DNA of 64,000 nucleotides. It comes from Dyadobacter subterraneus (GTDB lineage: Bacteria; Bacteroidota; Bacteroidia; Cytophagales; Spirosomataceae). A program made the position numbers and the translations under genes. Every line of letters starts with the position of its first letter. Within the stretch, counting starts at the first letter, position 1. Location of the stretch: assembly GCF_015221875.1 (NCBI RefSeq), contig NZ_JACYGY010000002.1, positions 248,001-312,000 of the forward strand, given 5' to 3'. Below, piece by piece: positions 1 through 9,755 of the stretch. Below the pieces are notes generated by a model, which ran no database searches, was not told the origin of the DNA, and worked only from the letters and a program-made list of their open reading frames with translations.

Positions 1-1
1 T

Positions 2-1075
2 TTGGCTAACCCTGATTTGAAATGGGAAAAAACAGCACAAACTGATGCGGGTGTTGAAATCAGTTTCTTGAAAGGAAGAATTTCGGTAGAAGCAGATTAC
101 TATTACAGAAAAACCACTGACATGCTTTTGGATGCACCAGTACCACGTTCAAGCGGTTATGCTGTAATCAGAAAGAACATCGGTTCTATGCAAAACAAAG
201 GGTTTGAATTTACTTTGAACACGACTAACATCGAAAGAGGTGACTTCACCTGGAATACAAGTTTCAACATCTCTTTGAACAGAAACAAAGTACTTTCATT
301 GGCAACACCTTCGGATATTTTTGGAGTTGGCGGTCCTAACTTTACAAACCAGACGGGTATTATTCGTATCGGCGAACCGGTTGGATCTTTCTGGGGACTT
401 ATTCGTGAAGGTACCTGGAGCGAGGCTGAAAGAGATCAGGCTGCTAAATTTACCAGTTATCGTAATAACCTGACAATGCTTCCTGGTGATATTAAGTACA
501 AGGATATCAACGGAGATAATGCAATTACAGACGCTGACCGTACAATTATCGGAAATGGTAGTCCAAAAGCGTGGGGTACATTCTCTAACACAGTTCGCTA
601 CAAAAGCTTCGATTTGACGTTTGACGTACAATATTCATACGGCAATGATGTAATGGATATGACACTTCACCCAAGTGAAGACCGCGTTTCTATTGCTAAC
701 AGTTACACTACTGTATTGAACGCATGGACTCCAACCAACCAGAATACACCAGTTGCACAGATTCGTGAAACAAGAGCAGGATATGTTACTAACGTAGATT
801 CACACTGGATTTTTGACGGATCATTCCTTCGCGGTAGAAACCTTTTGCTAGGTTACAACTTCCCATCTGAAATGATCAGCAAGCTTAAACTTAGCAAACT
901 AAGACTTTATGTTTCTGCTCAGAACTTCTTCTTGCTTACAAAATACCCACATGGCGATCCGGAAGTTACACCAACAAACGGAGACCAAAACAGCAATGTA
1001 TTCTCGCAAGGTATGATCTGGCACGGCTATCCAAAACCAACTACGTACATGGCAGGTTTACAGATCGCATTTTAA
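2..1075 (+). CDS. SusC/RagA-family TonB-dependent receptor, C-terminal part
   Basis: This is the last 357 residues of an outer-membrane TonB-dependent receptor; the reading frame is open to the window edge, so the true start, plug domain and TonB box lie upstream. The visible part is alternating beta-barrel sequence with the FTLNTTNIERGDFTWNTSFN type of strand pairs typical of SusC barrels, and it ends in a short hydrophobic strand finishing in Phe (GLQIAF), the usual barrel C-terminus. A SusD-type lipoprotein starts 34 bases downstream, which is the standard SusC-SusD arrangement for oligosaccharide or peptide uptake. The substrate cannot be read from this part; the SGNH esterase further downstream suggests acylated glycans (inference). 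Confidence 0.93.
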   Translation: MANPDLKWEKTAQTDAGVEISFLKGRISVEADYYYRKTTDMLLDAPVPRSSGYAVIRKNIGSMQNKGFEFTLNTTNIERGDFTWNTSFNISLNRNKVLSLATPSDIFGVGGPNFTNQTGIIRIGEPVGSFWGLIREGTWSEAERDQAAKFTSYRNNLTMLPGDIKYKDINGDNAITDADRTIIGNGSPKAWGTFSNTVRYKSFDLTFDVQYSYGNDVMDMTLHPSEDRVSIANSYTTVLNAWTPTNQNTPVAQIRETRAGYVTNVDSHWIFDGSFLRGRNLLLGYNFPSEMISKLKLSKLRLYVSAQNFFLLTKYPHGDPEVTPTNGDQNSNVFSQGMIWHGYPKPTTYMAGLQIAF

Positions 1076-1109
1076 TTGGCCAATTAATTTATCCTAAAAA
1101 ACATTGATT

Positions 1110-2681
1110 ATGAAGTTATATAATTTAAAAAATGTAGCCAAGATACTTCTCTGCGGATCCATTTTACTTGGCCCAACAGGTTGTTCAGACTTTCTTGACG
1201 AACAGGATCCATCTAACCTGACGCCGGAAAGCTTTTACACAATCCCCGATCACGCGGAAGCTGCTATTGCTGCTACATATGCAGGATTGCGATTTTACGG
1301 TGACGGAGCAGGTATTTTCTCTGCAAACTGGCAAATGCTTGAAGCTGTAACCGGTACAGCAACAACTGAAACAGGTCAGAATTCAGATTTAAATAACCTT
1401 TATTCACTGACATACGACGGAAACACGGCGCATATCAATAACTGGTACAATGGTTTGTATAGAATTATTGCCAACGCTAACCTTGCTTTGGATAAAATCC
1501 CAACCATTCCATTTCTTGCACCGGCAACGGAAGCTCAAAAAACAAGATTGCTTGGCGAGGCTCGTTTCCTTCGTGCATGGGCTTATTTCTATGCGGTTAG
1601 ACTTTGGGGTGATATTCCATTGATCACAACACCTCAAACAGCAAATTCAACGGATTTTCTTCCGTCGCGTGCACCTCAGGAGGAAGTATATAAGCTTATC
1701 GTTGAAGATTTGCTTGCTGCGGAAGCTGCCGGTTTGCCTGTAACAGAAACTAACGGTCGGGCTACACAAATTGCTGCCAAATCTTTATTGGCAAAAGTAT
1801 ATTTGACTATGGCCGGATTTCCGCTAAGCAAAGGTGCAACGCATTACAAACTTGCTGCGGACAAAGCATTGGAAGTAATTAACTATTCAAAAGCGAATCC
1901 ATCGACGCTAAATCTGTTTAATACTTACAAGGAAGTTCATCAGGAAAATCTTAAAAACCGTGTTGAACATATCTTTATGATCCAGTACAACATTGCCGTT
2001 GCAGGAAATCCTCTTGGTGATTATTATCCAAACTTTAAACCTGTGACTTACTCAGGTCCTGGTGGAACAGGAAGTACAGTACCAACACGTTCTTTCTATG
2101 GCTCTTATGAAACCGGGGATCTTCGCACGGTGGATCAGGAAGGATGGTTTTATACCACTTACTTTACAAATGGTGATGGTGCCAGATTTGATTTGGGAGC
2201 ACCGTATGTTTTCAAGCATTTCAACCAGACTGCAAATGGTACACAAGGCGTTCCGGGTACTCGTAACAATAACCTGAACGTTCCATTAATTCGTTATGCA
2301 GAAGTTCTTTTGATCTTTGCAGAAGCTCAAAACGAATTGGGTGCACCAACACAGGAAGCTTATGACGCTTACAAAAAAGTGCATGACCGTTCTAAGTTAA
2401 CAACGCCTGGTTTTGGAACTTTCACACAGTCATCATTCCGCGATGCAGTTTTGAGAGAACGTTGGTATGAATTTGCTTACGAAGGAATTACCTGGTTTGA
2501 CATGGTTCGCTTGCGTAAAGTGTTCAATGAAAAAACAAAAGGATTTGATGCTTTCGTTGGTCACCTTAACCTGAATGTTGGTTCTGGTGTTGCGCTTCAA
2601 ACCAAACATCTTTTGTTCCCACTTGGTATTCAGGAAATGAAAAACAACCCGAATCTGACTCCTCAGAACCCAGGGTATTAA
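1110..2681 (+). CDS. SusD/RagB-family nutrient-binding outer-membrane lipoprotein
   Basis: This is the surface lipoprotein partner of the upstream SusC receptor and caps it to capture substrate. The start is placed at ATG 1110; a TTG two codons upstream is also in frame. The protein then begins with a short signal peptide ending in a lipobox-like PTGC, with lipidated Cys about residue 25, followed by SDFLDEQDPSNLTPESFY, a typical SusD N-terminus. The body has TPR-like helical segments (EARFLRAWAYFYAVRLWGD) and the C-terminal region RYAEVLLIFAEAQNELG and LRERWYEFAYEG that define the family. The length of 523 residues is normal. A terminator hairpin follows directly. Confidence 0.95.
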   Translation: MKLYNLKNVAKILLCGSILLGPTGCSDFLDEQDPSNLTPESFYTIPDHAEAAIAATYAGLRFYGDGAGIFSANWQMLEAVTGTATTETGQNSDLNNLYSLTYDGNTAHINNWYNGLYRIIANANLALDKIPTIPFLAPATEAQKTRLLGEARFLRAWAYFYAVRLWGDIPLITTPQTANSTDFLPSRAPQEEVYKLIVEDLLAAEAAGLPVTETNGRATQIAAKSLLAKVYLTMAGFPLSKGATHYKLAADKALEVINYSKANPSTLNLFNTYKEVHQENLKNRVEHIFMIQYNIAVAGNPLGDYYPNFKPVTYSGPGGTGSTVPTRSFYGSYETGDLRTVDQEGWFYTTYFTNGDGARFDLGAPYVFKHFNQTANGTQGVPGTRNNNLNVPLIRYAEVLLIFAEAQNELGAPTQEAYDAYKKVHDRSKLTTPGFGTFTQSSFRDAVLRERWYEFAYEGITWFDMVRLRKVFNEKTKGFDAFVGHLNLNVGSGVALQTKHLLFPLGIQEMKNNPNLTPQNPGY

Positions 2682-2704
2682 TTAAAATTTTACCGGTTAA
2701 ATTG

Positions 2705-2743
2705 AGCCAGTCCCACAAGCGTAAAGCCGGGGCTGGCTTTTTT
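2705..2743 (+). terminator. Rho-independent terminator after susD homologue
   Basis: The arms AGCCAGTCCC (2705-2714) and GGGGCTGGCT (2729-2738) pair over 10 bp with one wobble, and a run of six T residues follows. It closes the SusC/SusD transcript. Confidence 0.8.
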
Positions 2744-2816
2744 GATTTAAGATTATGGTCTGAAATATGCAATTACTATCAAATTACGTTTAAATTCAGA
2801 GCTTAATAAAAACACG

Positions 2817-4847
2817 ATGAGAATAAAAAATTACAAAATTCACTTCTTCATTGTCATTGAAATCTTATTAACTCAGCTAGCCACAACATTACATGCACAG
2901 CTGGTTATTTCAAATCCGGTTAATAATCAGATATTACAACGTGATGCAAACGGCTCTGCGAATATTGCGATAACTGCCTACGCGCACTTTCCATATTCCC
3001 GGATTGAGGCCCGGCTTATTCCAGAACAAAATAATATTCATCCCGGAAAAGAATTTTCTTTTTCAGCCAACCAAATAAAACAAGGTTTTTTATACACTGC
3101 AATTCAGGCCGAAACTGGCTGGTATCGTCTGGAAATAATTGGATTTGGAGATAAAGGAATTATTGATTCCGCCAGTGTAGGCCGCGTGGGAATCGGTGAA
3201 GTTTTTCTGGTTGCCGGAAATTCCAACGCGATGGGCTTGCCGGATCTTGGAGCCAAAAATACCTCCGACCAGGTTATTTCTTACAACGCAGTTAACAAAA
3301 TCCTGAATCCGGAAAATATAACCGTTGCACCTGATGAGCCGATGCCGCGACCCGTATATGCTCCGATTTCAGCAAAAAATAATATTTTTCCTTCCGGCGA
3401 AACTTCCTGGTACTGGGGAGAACTGGGTGATATGATTTCCAGGAAAATGAATACACCGGTGTTATTTTTAAATGCAGCCTGGGCCGCTGCGAACTCTGAA
3501 AACTACCGGGATGGAGCAATGGGAAAAGATGCCTTTAATATTTACGTAGGAAAATACTGGCCAAACCGCCAGCCTTATACAAATATCGTCAACACGCTCC
3601 GCTATTTTAATTCTTCACTTGGACTTCGGGCTGTCCTTTGGTCCCATGGCGAAAATGATGCCCAACTCAATTTTACGGAAGAAAATTATTTCAACAATAT
3701 AAAAACGCTGATCGAAAATAGCAGACTTGATTCCGGGTATCCTGTTCCCTGGATCATTGCCAAAAATTCCGTCAGTTACAGTTTGCCAAATCCTCCCGCG
3801 GCGATTACAAATGCTCAAAAAAGATTATCTGTCTTACCCAACTTTAATACCTATCCCGGCCCCGATCTTGATACCGTTCAAATTCCCCGTCCGTCGCAAG
3901 GTCATTTTGAAAATATTTCAGGAGGAAAACAGGGTTTAACCCTGGCTGCCACAGCCTGGAACCGAATTCTCACTGATTCATTATTTAAAACTGTTGCACC
4001 ACTTCAACCAAAATTTGCAATACATACCAGCCTGGTGCCTTCGAAAGTTTTTCCCGGAGCAAAGTTCACTTTACCGTATTACACCACCGGCACTGCCAAC
4101 AATAAAACGGTTCAGGCAGAATTATTGGATGAAACAGGAAAATTCGTAAAGTTGGCGGGTACTGGCAGCGGAAATCTGGTAAATCTGCAAATTCCGGACG
4201 ACATTCCTGACGGACGATACGGATTGAGATTGTCAGCAGTAAACCCAACCCTGACCGGAAGTATTTCCGGCTATTTTTTGGTTAGTAAAACCTATACTAA
4301 AATTGAATTTATTAATACAATTTCTGCCAGAAAAGCCGAAAACAGCCTTATTGTATCCTGGCACGTGGCTGCAAATCCGTCATTGAAAAAGATGATTCTT
4401 CAAAAAACTGCTGATGGAGATTTGTATTCTGACCTTGCAAGTTTTGACGCCCAGGACAATCAGATATTCTCACGTATTTATAGTTACTCCGACGATAATG
4501 TAACCAATGAGAGCGTCTATTACAGAATAAAAGGAGAAAGCATAAATGGAGAAATTTCTTATTCTACCATTCTGGCAATTTTAAAAGAAGGAACGCCGCC
4601 AAATTTCGTGGTTTTTCCAAATCCGGTAACAAAACAACAGTTTTATCTAAGACCTGATAATTCAGAAACGGATATTCAGTGCTCCATTTTTGATATACGC
4701 GGTCGCGAGCACCCAATTGTTATTTCGGATAGTGAGGTTATTGGACTTTTATCTCTTCGTCCGGTCCATGCTTTGCCAACGGGGAATTACATTTTAAAAA
4801 TTGTCAGTAAATCAGGCGTCAGCACGCAAAATGTTGTTTTTCAATAA
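2817..4847 (+). CDS. Secreted SGNH-hydrolase (sialate O-acetylesterase-like) with T9SS sorting domain
   Basis: This is a predicted secreted carbohydrate or sialate esterase. Residues 1-28 form a signal peptide ending LHAQ. The SGNH core shows the nucleophile block LVAGNSNAMG (about residues 131-140, Ser136), a variant of the usual GQSNM, and a second block VLWSHGENDA (273-282) matching the LWHQGESDA type of this family. The last roughly 80 residues (FPNP, then PTGNYILKIVSKSG) form a type IX secretion sorting domain, so the enzyme probably reaches the surface through the PorU/PorV system encoded at 25.8-30.5 kb. It follows the SusC/SusD pair but has its own transcription unit behind a terminator. 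The exact substrate is unknown. Confidence 0.8.
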   Translation: MRIKNYKIHFFIVIEILLTQLATTLHAQLVISNPVNNQILQRDANGSANIAITAYAHFPYSRIEARLIPEQNNIHPGKEFSFSANQIKQGFLYTAIQAETGWYRLEIIGFGDKGIIDSASVGRVGIGEVFLVAGNSNAMGLPDLGAKNTSDQVISYNAVNKILNPENITVAPDEPMPRPVYAPISAKNNIFPSGETSWYWGELGDMISRKMNTPVLFLNAAWAAANSENYRDGAMGKDAFNIYVGKYWPNRQPYTNIVNTLRYFNSSLGLRAVLWSHGENDAQLNFTEENYFNNIKTLIENSRLDSGYPVPWIIAKNSVSYSLPNPPAAITNAQKRLSVLPNFNTYPGPDLDTVQIPRPSQGHFENISGGKQGLTLAATAWNRILTDSLFKTVAPLQPKFAIHTSLVPSKVFPGAKFTLPYYTTGTANNKTVQAELLDETGKFVKLAGTGSGNLVNLQIPDDIPDGRYGLRLSAVNPTLTGSISGYFLVSKTYTKIEFINTISARKAENSLIVSWHVAANPSLKKMILQKTADGDLYSDLASFDAQDNQIFSRIYSYSDDNVTNESVYYRIKGESINGEISYSTILAILKEGTPPNFVVFPNPVTKQQFYLRPDNSETDIQCSIFDIRGREHPIVISDSEVIGLLSLRPVHALPTGNYILKIVSKSGVSTQNVVFQ

Positions 4848-4850
4848 AAC

Positions 4851-4880
4851 AAAAAAGGTAAGCGCCGAAAAACTTACCTT
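4851..4880 (-). terminator. Terminator of the AIM24-like gene
   Basis: The perfect 8-bp stem AAGGTAAG (4855-4862) / CTTACCTT (4873-4880) has a 10-nt loop. On the minus strand it is followed by TTTTTTG. It sits just past the stop of the plus-strand esterase and may serve both converging genes. Confidence 0.75.
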
Positions 4881-4903
4881 CCTGTTATATAAACTGAACC
4901 TTA

Positions 4904-5683
4904 TTAATCTTCAAACAAACTTCCCAGATTACCGATTACCGAACCACTTTCTTTTCTAGCATTTGGTCCTGCAACTGATAATCTCTGAATTAATTTAGAA
5001 ATCGGCATTGACTGGATCCAGACACGGCCAGTTCCGCGAAGTGTTGCCAAAAACATCCCTTCACCACCAAAAACCATCGATTTCAATCCACCTGAACGTT
5101 GGATATCAAAGCTTAGCGATTGTTCAAAAGCAACTACGCAGCCGGTATCAATTCTCAGCATTTCGTTATTAAGATTGCGCTCAATAACTACGCCGCCAGC
5201 GTGAACAAAGGCCATTCCGTCACCTTTCAGTTTTTGAAGAATAAATCCTTCACCACCAAAAAGACCAGAACCAAAACGCTGGTTGAAGTGAATTTTCATA
5301 CTTGTTCCAAGCGCAGCGCAAAGAAATCCATCTTTCTGAACAATCAGTTCATTGCCGTAAATTTTTGACAGATCGATCGGCATGATCGTACCCGGATAAG
5401 GAGCAGAAAAAGCGACTTTTCTTTTTCCCACACCACGGTTGGTAAAATGTGTCATGAAAAGCGATTCACCTGTAATCACACGCGTTCCCGCCTGAAAAAT
5501 CTTTCCTAAAATACTCTGATTGGCCTCAGATCCGTCCCCCATTTTGGTTTCAAACTGAATACCATCTTCCATAAAAAGCATCGCACCTGCTTCCGCAATC
5601 ACCGTCTCATTTGGATCAAGTTCTATTTCCACGATTTGTATATCGTCGCCGATAATCTTGTAATCAATTTCGTGTGAGATCAT
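4904..5683 (-). CDS. TIGR00266 / AIM24-family protein
   Basis: This is a 259-residue protein of the TIGR00266 (AIM24, TRAP-like beta-sandwich) family. Recognition rests on the N-terminal stretch [20 protein letters not shown], the [21 protein letters not shown] segment near the middle, and [20 protein letters not shown] near the C-terminus. Family members are all-beta proteins related to the trp RNA-binding attenuation fold; the bacterial function is not established and the mitochondrial AIM24 role does not transfer safely. There is no signal peptide or membrane segment. An 84-codon acidic-tail gene lies about 70 bases upstream in the same direction, so the two may be co-transcribed. Confidence 0.9.
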   Translation of the reverse strand: MISHEIDYKIIGDDIQIVEIELDPNETVIAEAGAMLFMEDGIQFETKMGDGSEANQSILGKIFQAGTRVITGESLFMTHFTNRGVGKRKVAFSAPYPGTIMPIDLSKIYGNELIVQKDGFLCAALGTSMKIHFNQRFGSGLFGGEGFILQKLKGDGMAFVHAGGVVIERNLNNEMLRIDTGCVVAFEQSLSFDIQRSGGLKSMVFGGEGMFLATLRGTGRVWIQSMPISKLIQRLSVAGPNARKESGSVIGNLGSLFED

Positions 5684-5752
5684 TTTAGCTTTTGAAGTTT
5701 ATATGTTTGTAGTAAAATCACGTAAGTTCACCAGTAACTATACCAACAATTC

Positions 5753-6007
5753 CTATTCCTCCTCCTCTTCTTCTTCGGTTTTTCTGGCTTTTACTTTCTT
5801 CGTTTTTCTGCCCGGAATATCTTCCCGGTCGCGAAGTTTTTTGTCATCCACATTTTTATTCAAAAAGGAGTTGATACGATCCATATCAAAACTGGTCGTT
5901 ATTTCACCAAAGGAATTGATTTGAATATCAAAACCATCCAGATCTTTGTGCACACGCGGCTTTTCATTAACAGGCTTTGCGGCATCAGGTTGTTTCTTCT
6001 TGGCCAT
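5753..6007 (-). CDS. Small conserved hypothetical protein with poly-Glu tail
   Basis: This 84-residue protein starts MAKKKQPDAAKP and ends in a run of seven Glu residues after a Lys/Arg-rich segment (GRKTKKVKARK). The centre, DLDGFDIQINSFGEITTSFDMDRINSFLN, looks like a folded conserved core; the two ends look disordered. The ORF lies between gltX and the AIM24-like gene in the same orientation. I recall similar short proteins next to such genes in Cytophagales genomes but cannot assign a function. The charge pattern suggests nucleic-acid or protein binding (inference only). Confidence 0.7.
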   Translation of the reverse strand: MAKKKQPDAAKPVNEKPRVHKDLDGFDIQINSFGEITTSFDMDRINSFLNKNVDDKKLRDREDIPGRKTKKVKARKTEEEEEEE

Positions 6008-6142
6008 AGTTTTAATTGGCTAACGGCCCTTGGCGGCGGAAAACCGCTTTTGCCTTCAGGCCAGTAAAATAAATTACTGTTACGAAATTATACTACCAAA
6101 CTTTCAATGACAATGCAAATTGATCGAACGGTGCTTTTATGA

Positions 6143-7693
6143 TTATGCCAGGCGAATTTGGGCAGGCAAACGGTCAAGCGCCTGGGTTAATCTTGAAATT
6201 ACCTGCTCTTTACCCAAAATTTCCATGATCACCATTAAATCCGGGCCAGCGCCAGCGCCGGTAACAGCAAGGCGTAAAGCCTGCATGATTTTTCCCATTT
6301 TAATACCGGCCGCTTCCATTTTTTCAGCAAGCACATGCTTTATATTTTCAGCTACAAAATCTCCTTCGTAGCCTTCCAGCGCGTCTTTGAAATTTGAAAC
6401 TGCATTTACTGCATCTTCATTCCACTTTTTAATAGCCACATCCTGATCATACACTTCCGGTGCGCTAAAAAGGAAAAGAGATTCTGCAACAATTTCTTTT
6501 GTAAAATGAACCCTGTCTTTTAACAAATGTACAATCTGCGCAAGCTGATCCTCATTTACTTCAATTCCTTTGGCTGCATAAAGCGGTTTTATTTCCGCAA
6601 TTACCGAAGCGTCATCCTGCTGTTTAAGATATTGCTGGTTAAACCAGTTGGCTTTCTGGATATCAAACCTCGCTCCAGCCTTATGAACCCTGTCAAAGCT
6701 GAAAAGTTTGATCATTTCATCCATACTGAAAACTTCCTGTTCCGTACCGGCATTCCAGCCTAATAAGGCAAGGAAATTGGCTGTTGCTTCCGGAGAATAA
6801 CCTTCTTCACGGAAACCTTTTGCTATATCACCAGTATTAGGATCTGTCCACTGCAACGGGAAAATCGGGAAACCACCCAAATCCGCATCGCGTTTTGAAA
6901 GTTTACCATTTCCATCCGGTTTTAACAGCAACGGCAAATGCGCAAACTGCGGCATAGTACTTTCCCAACCCAGATAACGATACAACAAAACATGCAAGGG
7001 AGCAGATGGAAGCCATTCTTCTCCACGGATTACGTGCGTAATTCCCATCAAATGATCATCCACAATATTCGCCAAATGATACGTTGGCATCCCATCCGAT
7101 TTCAATAAAACTTTATCATCGATCTGTGAAGAATGGACAACCACCCAGCCACGGATTAAGTCATTAAAACGGATATCTTCTTTTGGCATAATCTTCATCC
7201 GGATCACATATGGCTCGCCACTTTCAAGACGTGCTTTTGTTTCTTCCGGTGAAAGTGTCAAAGAGTTTTTCATTTCCTGACGCGTGATTGCATTATATTG
7301 AACCGCTGCAACTTTCGCTTCTTCAAGGCGTTTGCGCATTACATCCAATTCCTCAGCCGTGTCAAATGCGTAATATGCTTTTCCGTTCGCAACGAGCTTT
7401 TCAGCATATTCACGGTACATAGGTTTTCTTTCAGACTGCTTGTAAGGAGCATGCGGGCCACCTTGCTGCGGTCCTTCATCAATTTCAATTCCAAGCCATT
7501 CCAGTGCTTCTAAAATATAAGCTTCCGCTCCGGGAACAAAGCGATTTTGATCAGTATCTTCAATACGCAACAACATTTGTCCGCCTTGCTGACGGGCAAA
7601 AAGGTAATTATATAAGGCCGTACGAACACCTCCTGCATGGAGTGGTCCCGTTGGACTAGGGGCAAATCTCACCCGAACTGGTAACTTATTCAT
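6143..7693 (-). CDS. gltX: Glutamyl-tRNA synthetase
   Basis: This class I aminoacyl-tRNA synthetase charges tRNA-Glu. The N-terminal Rossmann fold shows the HIGH-type motif as HAGG (residues 19-22, in PSPTGPLHAGG), RIEDTDQNR (43-51) and the KMSKS-type motif KLSKR (264-268). The C-terminal half is the alpha-helical anticodon-binding cage. The length of 516 residues is normal. The start MNKLPVRVRFAPSPTG leaves the expected few residues before the first strand. Upstream of it lies a repeat-rich 160-bp gap containing a long inverted repeat, then ridA in the same direction. No truncation or missing motif is seen. Confidence 0.97.
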   Translation of the reverse strand: MNKLPVRVRFAPSPTGPLHAGGVRTALYNYLFARQQGGQMLLRIEDTDQNRFVPGAEAYILEALEWLGIEIDEGPQQGGPHAPYKQSERKPMYREYAEKLVANGKAYYAFDTAEELDVMRKRLEEAKVAAVQYNAITRQEMKNSLTLSPEETKARLESGEPYVIRMKIMPKEDIRFNDLIRGWVVVHSSQIDDKVLLKSDGMPTYHLANIVDDHLMGITHVIRGEEWLPSAPLHVLLYRYLGWESTMPQFAHLPLLLKPDGNGKLSKRDADLGGFPIFPLQWTDPNTGDIAKGFREEGYSPEATANFLALLGWNAGTEQEVFSMDEMIKLFSFDRVHKAGARFDIQKANWFNQQYLKQQDDASVIAEIKPLYAAKGIEVNEDQLAQIVHLLKDRVHFTKEIVAESLFLFSAPEVYDQDVAIKKWNEDAVNAVSNFKDALEGYEGDFVAENIKHVLAEKMEAAGIKMGKIMQALRLAVTGAGAGPDLMVIMEILGKEQVISRLTQALDRLPAQIRLA

Positions 7694-7748
7694 TTCTTAT
7701 CTCGACATTAAAAATATATTTGTCAGGGCTGGTAAGGGGTGGTCATTT

Positions 7749-7844
7749 ATTGTCAGGAAATGGTCAGGAAGTTGTCATGTATCGTTAACAATACCTGACT
7801 ATTTCCTGAAACCCTTGACTATTTCCTGACCACTTCCTGACAAT
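7749..7844. repeat. Inverted repeat built from TCAGGAA words between gltX and ridA
   Basis: The left arm 7749-7770 and right arm 7823-7844 pair over 22 bases with one mismatch (core TTGTCAGGAA). The loop contains TGACTATTTCCTGA twice (7797-7810 and 7817-7830), a 20-bp direct repeat. It may be a REP-like element or an extended RNA hairpin between the two genes. Confidence 0.65.
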
Positions 7845-7852
7845 TCCTTGAC

Positions 7853-8224
7853 TTATAATTCTACGGCTATCACCGATATTTCCACATTCACATCTTTTGG
7901 TAAACGGGCTACCTGAACGGTTTCGCGTGCTGGTGGTTCGCTGGTAAAAAACTGACCGTAAACTTCATTTACGACTGTAAAATCATTCATATCTTTTAGA
8001 AAGATATTTGATTTTACAACGTTCTCATATCCAAAACCTGCTGCCTTTAAAATGTGACCGATATTTTCCATTACTGCACCGGCTTCTATTTTGATATTTC
8101 CCAGTTGGGAAGCTTCAAAAGCAATTTGTCCGGAAACATATAATGTGTTATTTACTTTAACAGCCTGGCTGTAAGGACCAATCGGCGCAGGTGCTTTTTC
8201 AGAAAAAATAATCTCTTTTGGCAT
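7853..8224 (-). CDS. ridA: RidA family reactive intermediate/imine deaminase
   Basis: This is a 123-residue member of the RidA/YjgF/Rid family, which hydrolyses reactive enamine and imine intermediates such as 2-aminoacrylate made by PLP enzymes. The sequence carries the family hallmarks: PAPIGPYSQAV near the N-terminus, LYVSGQIA, and the C-terminal block PPARETVQVARLPKDVNVEISVIAVEL, which includes the substrate carboxylate-binding Arg (in PARETV) and the conserved Glu near the end. Length and start match the family. It lies 130 bases downstream of the thioesterase gene in the same direction. Confidence 0.95.
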   Translation of the reverse strand: MPKEIIFSEKAPAPIGPYSQAVKVNNTLYVSGQIAFEASQLGNIKIEAGAVMENIGHILKAAGFGYENVVKSNIFLKDMNDFTVVNEVYGQFFTSEPPARETVQVARLPKDVNVEISVIAVEL

Positions 8225-8354
8225 ATCAGTATTGAATGAGAGCGTTTTTAAATAATATAATATCGTTAAGCAAAAAAAGCAGATATTTATCTGAACGACT
8301 TTTTACCAGTAAATGGTTGCTTAACAATCGGCAAAAATACCAAAAAAAGATGGG

Positions 8355-8885
8355 TTATGCTTTTTCTTCTTTGATTTCGAATAATGCTTTTAATTCCAAA
8401 GCCTCTGAAGGTTTCATACGTCCAGCTAAAACAAGCCTTAACTGACGACGACGTAAGGCGCTGACAAACAATTCCTCGTCAGCCTCGGTTTCGGGTAAAA
8501 GTGGCGGAACTTCAATAGGCCGGCCATTCTGGTCCACGGCAACAAAAGTATAAAAAGCGCGGTTGGTGCTCACACGAATTCCAGCCGGAATGTCCTCAGC
8601 CCAAACTTCCAGAAATACTTCCATGGAAGAATTAAAAGCCCGGGTCACTCTTGCATGCATCGTGATAATATTTCCCAGGCGGATCGGTTCGGTGAAAGAT
8701 ACGTTATCCACAGAAGCAGTCACCACAATGCGGTTTGAATGTTTTTGTGCAGAAATCGCAGCGCAAATGTCCATCCAATGAAGCAAGCGCCCTCCCATCA
8801 AATTGTTGAGCGTATTGGTATCATTGGGTAATACCATTTCGGTCATGGTAACTTCCGACTGCTTCGGGGTTTTCGATTTTAACAT
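8355..8885 (-). CDS. Hotdog-fold acyl-CoA thioesterase (YciA/BFIT type)
   Basis: This 176-residue acyl-CoA hydrolase has a single hotdog domain. Motifs seen are NTLNNLMGGRLLHWMDICAAISAQKHS, where the N and the D of LHWMD are the expected active-site region, and TASVDNVSFTEPIRLGN, the second family signature. A short basic helical tail (RRRQLRLVLAGRMKPSEALELKALFE) follows the domain. Substrate chain length cannot be read. It is transcribed toward ridA, and a beta-barrel gene starts 36 bases beyond its 5' end region. Confidence 0.9.
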   Translation of the reverse strand: MLKSKTPKQSEVTMTEMVLPNDTNTLNNLMGGRLLHWMDICAAISAQKHSNRIVVTASVDNVSFTEPIRLGNIITMHARVTRAFNSSMEVFLEVWAEDIPAGIRVSTNRAFYTFVAVDQNGRPIEVPPLLPETEADEELFVSALRRRQLRLVLAGRMKPSEALELKALFEIKEEKA

Positions 8886-8921
8886 TGGGCTGATTTGCTT
8901 TTAGCTATTGGTGTTTAGCGG

Positions 8922-9755
8922 TTAGGGGCAGCGAACTGCTTTGCGCTCGTGTGCTTCTTTTCTTGTTCCAATTAAATAACTGGCACGAAACTGTAAAAAA
9001 AGATATTTATCTTTTTTAGGAGACGTTCCTCTGTGCCATCCAGGCTGTTGCGCCGGCTGTCCTATTTCGGAAGACCGGTCAGAAAGTCTGCGGGCAGCCT
9101 CGCTTGACAAAGTTGCCGGATCCGGATAAACACCGCTTACATCATCCAGATAATCTGAATTTACAAAGTTGTTGCACAATTCCAGACCAACACTCCAACG
9201 GTCAGAAATCTTGGTTGAAACACCAATTCCGGCCATAAAAACCAAAGGTAAACGACTGTATTTAACACCCTCAGTATGCAAAGGTGCCAGACTTCCGCGT
9301 CTTCCGTCGAGTACGGCTGTGGGTGTCATGTAAGTAACGCCCACACCTGCCAGAAGGTAAGGATTAATTTTCGCATGTCGGTTATAGGCAAACATATCTG
9401 CCTGAATTCCAATATTTATATCCGGATTAATGGTTTTAAAAGAAAGGTTTTTCACATAATTCTTATCGTATTTCTGATCGGCGGAAACCTGGTATAACCT
9501 TATTTCACCCCGCGCACTGAAATGTTCGGATAGTCTATATAAAGCACCAATAGAAACCGATGGACCTAACCCCAAATGTCTGTTGATACTGGTCCGTAAA
9601 TCGCCCTGGTAATATGCAATACCTACGCCGCCTGTTAAACTGAAAACACCAAAAGGATGTAAATAACGCTCACTGATCGTTGACTGGGATTTTACCGGTT
9701 CAACAATCAAAAGAGAAAAAACCAAAAGTATTAAACTAGCAAATGTGCGTTTCAT
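8922..9755 (-). CDS. Outer-membrane beta-barrel protein
   Basis: This 277-residue protein has an N-terminal signal peptide (MKRTFASLILLVFSLLIVEP, cleavage near VKSQ) and amphipathic strands such as GGVGIAYYQGDLRTSINRHLGLGPSVSIG and YLLAGVGVTYMTP, consistent with a small 8-10-stranded outer-membrane barrel of the DUF6089-like type. Its C-terminal part (LFLQFRASYLIG) looks like the last strand followed by a short basic tail. No ligand is predicted. It precedes the thioesterase in the same direction with a 36-base gap. Confidence 0.8.
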   Translation of the reverse strand: MKRTFASLILLVFSLLIVEPVKSQSTISERYLHPFGVFSLTGGVGIAYYQGDLRTSINRHLGLGPSVSIGALYRLSEHFSARGEIRLYQVSADQKYDKNYVKNLSFKTINPDINIGIQADMFAYNRHAKINPYLLAGVGVTYMTPTAVLDGRRGSLAPLHTEGVKYSRLPLVFMAGIGVSTKISDRWSVGLELCNNFVNSDYLDDVSGVYPDPATLSSEAARRLSDRSSEIGQPAQQPGWHRGTSPKKDKYLFLQFRASYLIGTRKEAHERKAVRCP

